A stretch of DNA of 7,779 nucleotides, taken from the NCBI GenBank assembly GCA_002413185.1, contig DHWM01000147.1, forward strand, positions 30,516-38,294, given 5' to 3'. This DNA comes from Actinobacteria bacterium UBA5182 (GTDB taxonomy: Bacteria > Actinomycetota > UBA4738). The translations under genes and the position numbers were made by a program. Shown here piece after piece: positions 4,853 to 7,779 of this stretch (its first letter is position 1; the number at the start of each line of letters is the position of its first letter). Under the pieces are notes generated by a model, which saw nothing but the letters and a program-made list of their open reading frames with translations, did not search any database and was not told the origin of the DNA.

Positions 4853-6046
4853 GTGGATTTTCGGGACACGGCGGAGGAAGCCCGGTTCCGTTCGGCGCTG
4901 CGACGGTGGCTCCAGGAGAACCTACCGGAGGGATGGGGCTCACCCGGCTACCAGGAGCCGGAGGGTGAGGCGCGCGTCGAGTTCTACCGGGACTGGTCGC
5001 GGCGACTGTACGAGGCCGGCTACGTCGGACTCCACTGGCCGAAGAGATACGGCGGTCACGAGGCCCCCTTGACCTTCCAGGCGATCCTGTTGGAGGAGGT
5101 CGGCCGGGCAGAGGCGCCCGAGCACATCGGTGTGATCGGCCTGGGAATGGCGGGCCCCACCATCCTGGCCCGAGGCACGGAGGAGCAGAAGGAACGGTTC
5201 CTCCGCAAGATCCTCACCGGCGAGGAGGTGTGGTGCCAGGGCTTCTCCGAGCCGGGGGCGGGAAGCGACCTGGCCTCGTTGCAGACCAAAGCGGTGCAGA
5301 CGGACGGCGGATTCGTCGTCACCGGGCAGAAGGTGTGGTCGTCGTTCGCCCACATCGCGGACTGGTCCATCCTCGTGGCCCGCAGCGACGACTCCGGCGA
5401 CAAGCACGCGGGGTTGACGTACTTCCTGATGGACATGCACGCGCCGGGCGTGGAGGTCCGGCCACTCCGGCAGATCACCGGTGACGCCGAGTTCAACGAG
5501 ATCTTCATGGACTCCGTGAAGATCCCGGCCGACCGGGTGGTCGGCGAAGTCGGGGACGGGTGGAGCGTGGCCATCACCACGCTCATGAACGAACGGGCCA
5601 ACCTGGGATTCGCCCTGACGTCGCGGCTGGACGTGGCCTTCCGGAAGCTGGTGACGCTGGCCAAGGCGACGGGCACGAACGGGACGCGAGCGGCCGACGA
5701 TCCATTGGTGAGGGACCGGCTGGCGTCGCTGTGGACGGACGTGCAGGCATTGCGATTCACCAACTACCGCGCCTTCTCGTCGTTCCTCAGAACCGGCGTG
5801 CCCGGGCCGGAGGGATCGGTGGCGAAGCTGTTCTGGTCGGAGACCAACCAGCGGCTCACCAAGACCGCCCTCCAGATCGAAGGAGCGTTCGCCATGCTGG
5901 GGACGGGGTCGGATCGAGCCGTGGAGGGCGGTCGGTGGCAGAACCTGCAGCTCCGGAGCAGGGGGAACACGATCGAGGCGGGAACGTCTGAGATCCTTCG
6001 AAACATCATCGCCGAACGGGTCCTCGGCCTTCCCAAGTCCAGGTAG
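4853..6046 (+). CDS. Acyl-CoA dehydrogenase, catalytic subunit of a likely heteromeric pair
   Basis: This FAD enzyme of 397 aa introduces an alpha-beta double bond into an acyl-CoA. It begins MDFRDTAEEARF and carries the family signature GFSEPGAGSDLAS (130-142), the mid-domain VVTGQKVWSSFAH (155-167) and the C-terminal GNTIEAGTSEILRNIIAERV (371-390). In medium-chain enzymes the catalytic Glu precedes GT in the last motif; here that position is Ala, as in isovaleryl-CoA dehydrogenase. The base is then expected in helix G, and Glu247 (LMNERAN) aligns there. This arrangement is also found in mycobacterial FadE subunits that form alpha2-beta2 enzymes acting on steroid side chains. The exact substrate cannot be read. 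GTG 4853 is the natural family start; the in-frame region upstream to 4772 is antisense to the methyltransferase. No ribosome-binding site is visible. The stop is followed by the second subunit after 7 nt. Confidence 0.93.
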   Translation: MDFRDTAEEARFRSALRRWLQENLPEGWGSPGYQEPEGEARVEFYRDWSRRLYEAGYVGLHWPKRYGGHEAPLTFQAILLEEVGRAEAPEHIGVIGLGMAGPTILARGTEEQKERFLRKILTGEEVWCQGFSEPGAGSDLASLQTKAVQTDGGFVVTGQKVWSSFAHIADWSILVARSDDSGDKHAGLTYFLMDMHAPGVEVRPLRQITGDAEFNEIFMDSVKIPADRVVGEVGDGWSVAITTLMNERANLGFALTSRLDVAFRKLVTLAKATGTNGTRAADDPLVRDRLASLWTDVQALRFTNYRAFSSFLRTGVPGPEGSVAKLFWSETNQRLTKTALQIEGAFAMLGTGSDRAVEGGRWQNLQLRSRGNTIEAGTSEILRNIIAERVLGLPKSR

Positions 6047-6049
6047 GAG
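6041..6049 (+). promoter_or_regulatory. Ribosome-binding site of the second dehydrogenase gene
   Basis: AGGTAGGAG overlaps the TAG stop of the first dehydrogenase gene and lies 4 nt before the ATG at 6054. This fixes the start and indicates coupled translation of the two subunits. Confidence 0.6.
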
Positions 6050-6053
6050 CGAC

Positions 6054-7142
6054 ATGGACTTCGCATTCTCCGAGGAGCAGGAGATGCTGCGGGCGTCGGC
6101 CCGGGAGCTGATGAACGACCGCTACCCGCCCGAGCGCGTCGCTGCGATCGCCGACGGCGGCGGGTTCGACCGCGAGGAATGGCCCGCGATCGCGGGTCTC
6201 GGGTGGATCGGCATCTCCGTACCCGAGGAACAGGGGGGCGCCGGCCTGGGGTTCCTGGAGGAGCTGGTGATCGTCGAGGAGCTGGGCCGGGCGCTGTACC
6301 CGGGGCCGTTCCTTTCGACCGTCGTGCTCGGGCTCGAGGCCCTCCGATTGGGGAGAGCGGAGGAGCTCATTTCGGACATCCTGTCCGGGAAGCGCATCGC
6401 CACGGTTGGGTGGGCCGGAGAGGACGGCCGCTTCGACGTCGATCCGGCGCCGAAGGTCTCCTGGGACGACGAACGACTGAGCGGCGTGAAGCTCTTCGTT
6501 CCGGACATCGGAGTGTCAGACCTCCTGGTTATCGTGGGCGGGACGGCCCAGGGAGCGGGGCTGTGGACGGTGGACCGCGACGCCGAGGGCGTGACGTGGC
6601 GAGAGCTACCCACCGTGGATGGGACGCGGCGACAGGGGGAGGTGACGCTTCGGGAAGCGAGAGCGACGGCACTCCATATCGATGGCCCGGCGTCCCTGGA
6701 ACGCCTCCGGGACCGGGCCCTGGCGGCGCTGGCGGCGGAAGCGGTGGGGCTGGGGTCGCGGGCGATCGAGCTCGCGCTGGACCACACCCGAACTCGGGAG
6801 CAGTTCGGCAAGCCCATCGGGGCGTTCCAGGCCGTGGCGCACCAACTGGCCCAGGCCTTCCTCGAGGTCGAGACGGCCCGCTCGCTCTGCTATTGGGCGG
6901 GATGGGCGGTCGCGGAGGGCACCCCCGAAGCCTCGACCGCCGCTGCCGCGGCAAAGGCTCGCGCAGCCGAGGCCGCGGTGGCCGCATGCGAACGCGCCAT
7001 CCAGACGCACGGGGGGATCGGGTTCACGTGGGAGCATCCCCTGCACCGCTACTACAAGCGCGCCCTGGGCATCGCCGCCACGTTCGGCTGGGGCGACTCG
7101 CTGCGAGCACGCGTGGCCGCCGACCTGCTCGACCCACCCTAG
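6054..7142 (+). CDS. Acyl-CoA dehydrogenase family protein, probable non-catalytic partner subunit
   Basis: This 362-aa protein keeps the dehydrogenase fold at both ends. The N-terminal helical domain (MDFAFSEEQEMLRASARELM) leads into LGWIGISVPEEQGGAGLGF (49-67). The C-terminal part has TRTREQFGKPIGAFQAVAH (245-263), which binds the flavin across the dimer interface, and IQTHGGIGFTWEHPLHRYYK (316-335). The middle beta domain is shortened, and the usual SEPxAGSD flavin signature is missing (the region reads RIATVGWAGEDGR). Neither catalytic Glu position is filled: helix G has Ala near 222, and the C-terminus lacks the EGT motif. Mycobacterial FadE pairs of the ChsE type show the same division, in which a degenerate subunit completes the active site and FAD site of its partner. 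With a 7-nt gap to the upstream gene, the two probably make one enzyme. Independent activity is unlikely but not excluded. Confidence 0.9.
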   Translation: MDFAFSEEQEMLRASARELMNDRYPPERVAAIADGGGFDREEWPAIAGLGWIGISVPEEQGGAGLGFLEELVIVEELGRALYPGPFLSTVVLGLEALRLGRAEELISDILSGKRIATVGWAGEDGRFDVDPAPKVSWDDERLSGVKLFVPDIGVSDLLVIVGGTAQGAGLWTVDRDAEGVTWRELPTVDGTRRQGEVTLREARATALHIDGPASLERLRDRALAALAAEAVGLGSRAIELALDHTRTREQFGKPIGAFQAVAHQLAQAFLEVETARSLCYWAGWAVAEGTPEASTAAAAAKARAAEAAVAACERAIQTHGGIGFTWEHPLHRYYKRALGIAATFGWGDSLRARVAADLLDPP

Positions 7143-7145
7143 AAT
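7140..7145 (+). promoter_or_regulatory. Possible internal -10 element before the GroES-like gene
   Basis: TAGAAT matches TATAAT at five of six positions. It overlaps the stop of the second dehydrogenase gene and ends 10 nt before the ATG at 7156. The GroES-like gene has no ribosome-binding site, so a separate near-leaderless transcript is possible. No -35 element was recognised, and the first bases are also the stop codon. Confidence 0.25.
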
Positions 7146-7155
7146 CCTCCCTGCG

Positions 7156-7530
7156 ATGACACCTCGACCCACGAAGCTTCGCCAGATCAGGGACGCGGAA
7201 GCACCCCACATCGACCCGACCGGCAAGATCCGGCTCACCGCCGATCGGCTCCTGGTCCGCGTTCCGGGCGACAGCGAGCGCCGGTCGAAGGCGGGACTCC
7301 TCATACCGGCCACCGCGGCCACGCCCATCAAGCGGTGCGTGTGGTCCGATGTCGTGCTGGTCGGGCCCGAGATCCGCAACGTCAAGACGGGCGATCGGGT
7401 GCTGTTCATCCCGCAGAGCGGGCTGGAGGTGGACGTCGAAGGAGAGATCTTCCTGCTGCTGCGGGAGCGGGACGTCCAGGCGATCGCGTCCGATCGGATT
7501 GACCCTCACGGTGGAGGACAGTACCTATAG
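7156..7530 (+). CDS. GroES/Cpn10-like co-chaperonin, divergent
   Basis: This 124-aa protein contains the Cpn10 beta-barrel from about residue 25 to 112. Visible parts are the first strand IRLTADRLLVRV (25-36), a mobile-loop equivalent ERRSKAGLLIPATA (41-54) with the hydrophobic LLI that would bind GroEL, VKTGDRVLF (76-84), and the close VDVEGEIFLLLRERDVQAIA (92-111). Two things are unusual. The segment between the mobile loop and the VxxGD strand is about ten residues shorter than in E. coli GroES, so the roof hairpin is probably missing. There is also a 24-residue N-terminal extension. No groEL gene is adjacent. It may serve an alternative chaperonin or have a different partner. It follows the dehydrogenase genes by 13 nt and overlaps the next gene, so it is probably in the same operon. 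Confidence 0.82.
   Translation: MTPRPTKLRQIRDAEAPHIDPTGKIRLTADRLLVRVPGDSERRSKAGLLIPATAATPIKRCVWSDVVLVGPEIRNVKTGDRVLFIPQSGLEVDVEGEIFLLLRERDVQAIASDRIDPHGGGQYL
7513..7517 (+). promoter_or_regulatory. Ribosome-binding site for the HAD hydrolase gene
   Basis: GGAGG lies inside the last codons of the GroES-like gene, 9 nt before the ATA at 7527. A second purine-rich run, GGGAGGGG at 7542-7549, lies further down but is followed by no ATG, GTG or TTG in frame at a suitable distance. Confidence 0.4.
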
Positions 7531-7779
7531 CCGCCGACGACGGGAGGGGCACCGGAGACGTTCCGGGGACCATCCGCGCGCTCGTGTTCGACTTCGACGG
7601 CTTGGTCGTCGATACCGAGAGTGCGGCGTATCGAGCCTGGCAGGAGGTGTACGAGTCCCGGGGTCAGGCCCTCGGGCTCGAAGAGTGGTCGGGCGCCATC
7701 GGGACACTGGGTGGCTTCGACGCCGGAGCGCATCTGGAGCGGCTGACCGGGCTGCCCCTCGATCAGGAGGCGGTCGAAC
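7527..7779 (+). CDS. HAD-superfamily hydrolase, N-terminal part (runs off the window)
   Basis: The readable ~84 residues begin a HAD hydrolase of the beta-phosphoglucomutase/phosphatase-like subfamily. The first catalytic motif is IRALVFDFDGLVVDTES, with the nucleophile Asp and the general acid Asp as DxD (residues 22 and 24 counting from 7527). It is followed by the helical cap beginning AAYRAWQEVYESRG. Motifs II to IV lie beyond the window, so the substrate is unknown. The frame is closed by a stop at 7500 and has no ATG, GTG or TTG before the motif. The first such codon, GTG 7584, would cut off the strand that carries the nucleophile. ATA 7527 is suggested because it overlaps the upstream TAG and has GGAGG 9 nt before it. 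ATC 7572 or a sequence error are alternatives. Confidence 0.8.
   Translation, partial: MAADDGRGTGDVPGTIRALVFDFDGLVVDTESAAYRAWQEVYESRGQALGLEEWSGAIGTLGGFDAGAHLERLTGLPLDQEAVE

Noticed and set aside
4940..6055. 371-codon open frame on the minus strand
   Set aside because: It lies exactly opposite the first acyl-CoA dehydrogenase gene and has no family features.
7506..7733. 75-codon minus-strand frame at the right end
   Set aside because: It is antisense to the HAD hydrolase, whose catalytic motif is unmistakable on the plus strand.

Overview
The window is high-GC, roughly two thirds G+C, with third codon positions almost always G or C. It has tightly packed operons and several starts with no visible Shine-Dalgarno sequence but an AT-rich hexamer just upstream. 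Together with a paired acyl-CoA dehydrogenase set and a high-GC-style modABC cluster, this suggests Actinomycetota (or another high-GC phylum that uses leaderless mRNAs), probably a chromosome. This placement is inference. No mobile element, tRNA, rRNA or CRISPR array was seen.

Left part (168-3554, minus strand) is a molybdate uptake operon. In transcription order it holds a one-component regulator joining an excisionase/MerR-like helix-turn-helix to a molybdate-binding TOBE (Mop) domain (3554-3138), the lipoprotein ModA (3132-2317), the permease ModB (2315-1440), the ATPase ModC (1482-415) and a 78-aa two-helix membrane protein (404-168). The genes abut or overlap throughout. ModC has no ATG, GTG or TTG ahead of its Walker A motif; its best start is ACG at 1482 behind a strong ribosome-binding site inside the end of modB. 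A repeat cluster lies between the regulator's start and the next gene upstream, where an autoregulatory operator would be expected.

Middle part (3613-4833, minus strand) holds an unrecognised 76-aa protein and a divergent member of the PrmC/HemK methyltransferase family. Its catalytic NPPY motif reads HPPY. Its start is only 19 bp from the start of the oppositely oriented acyl-CoA dehydrogenase gene, and the two probably share one small bidirectional promoter.

Right part (4853-7779, plus strand) is a second operon. It starts with two adjacent acyl-CoA dehydrogenase-family genes that look like the catalytic and non-catalytic subunits of a heteromeric enzyme. The second lacks both known catalytic glutamate positions. 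Next come a GroES-like protein that seems to lack the roof hairpin and the first ~75 codons of a HAD hydrolase. The HAD gene also has no canonical start ahead of its first catalytic motif; an ATA overlapping the groES-like stop codon is the best-placed candidate.

Most of the content is recognisable. The points most worth a second look are the two coupled genes with apparently non-canonical starts, the HPPY methyltransferase, the shared divergent promoter, the roofless GroES and the regulator's operator-like repeats. No wholly new system is evident.
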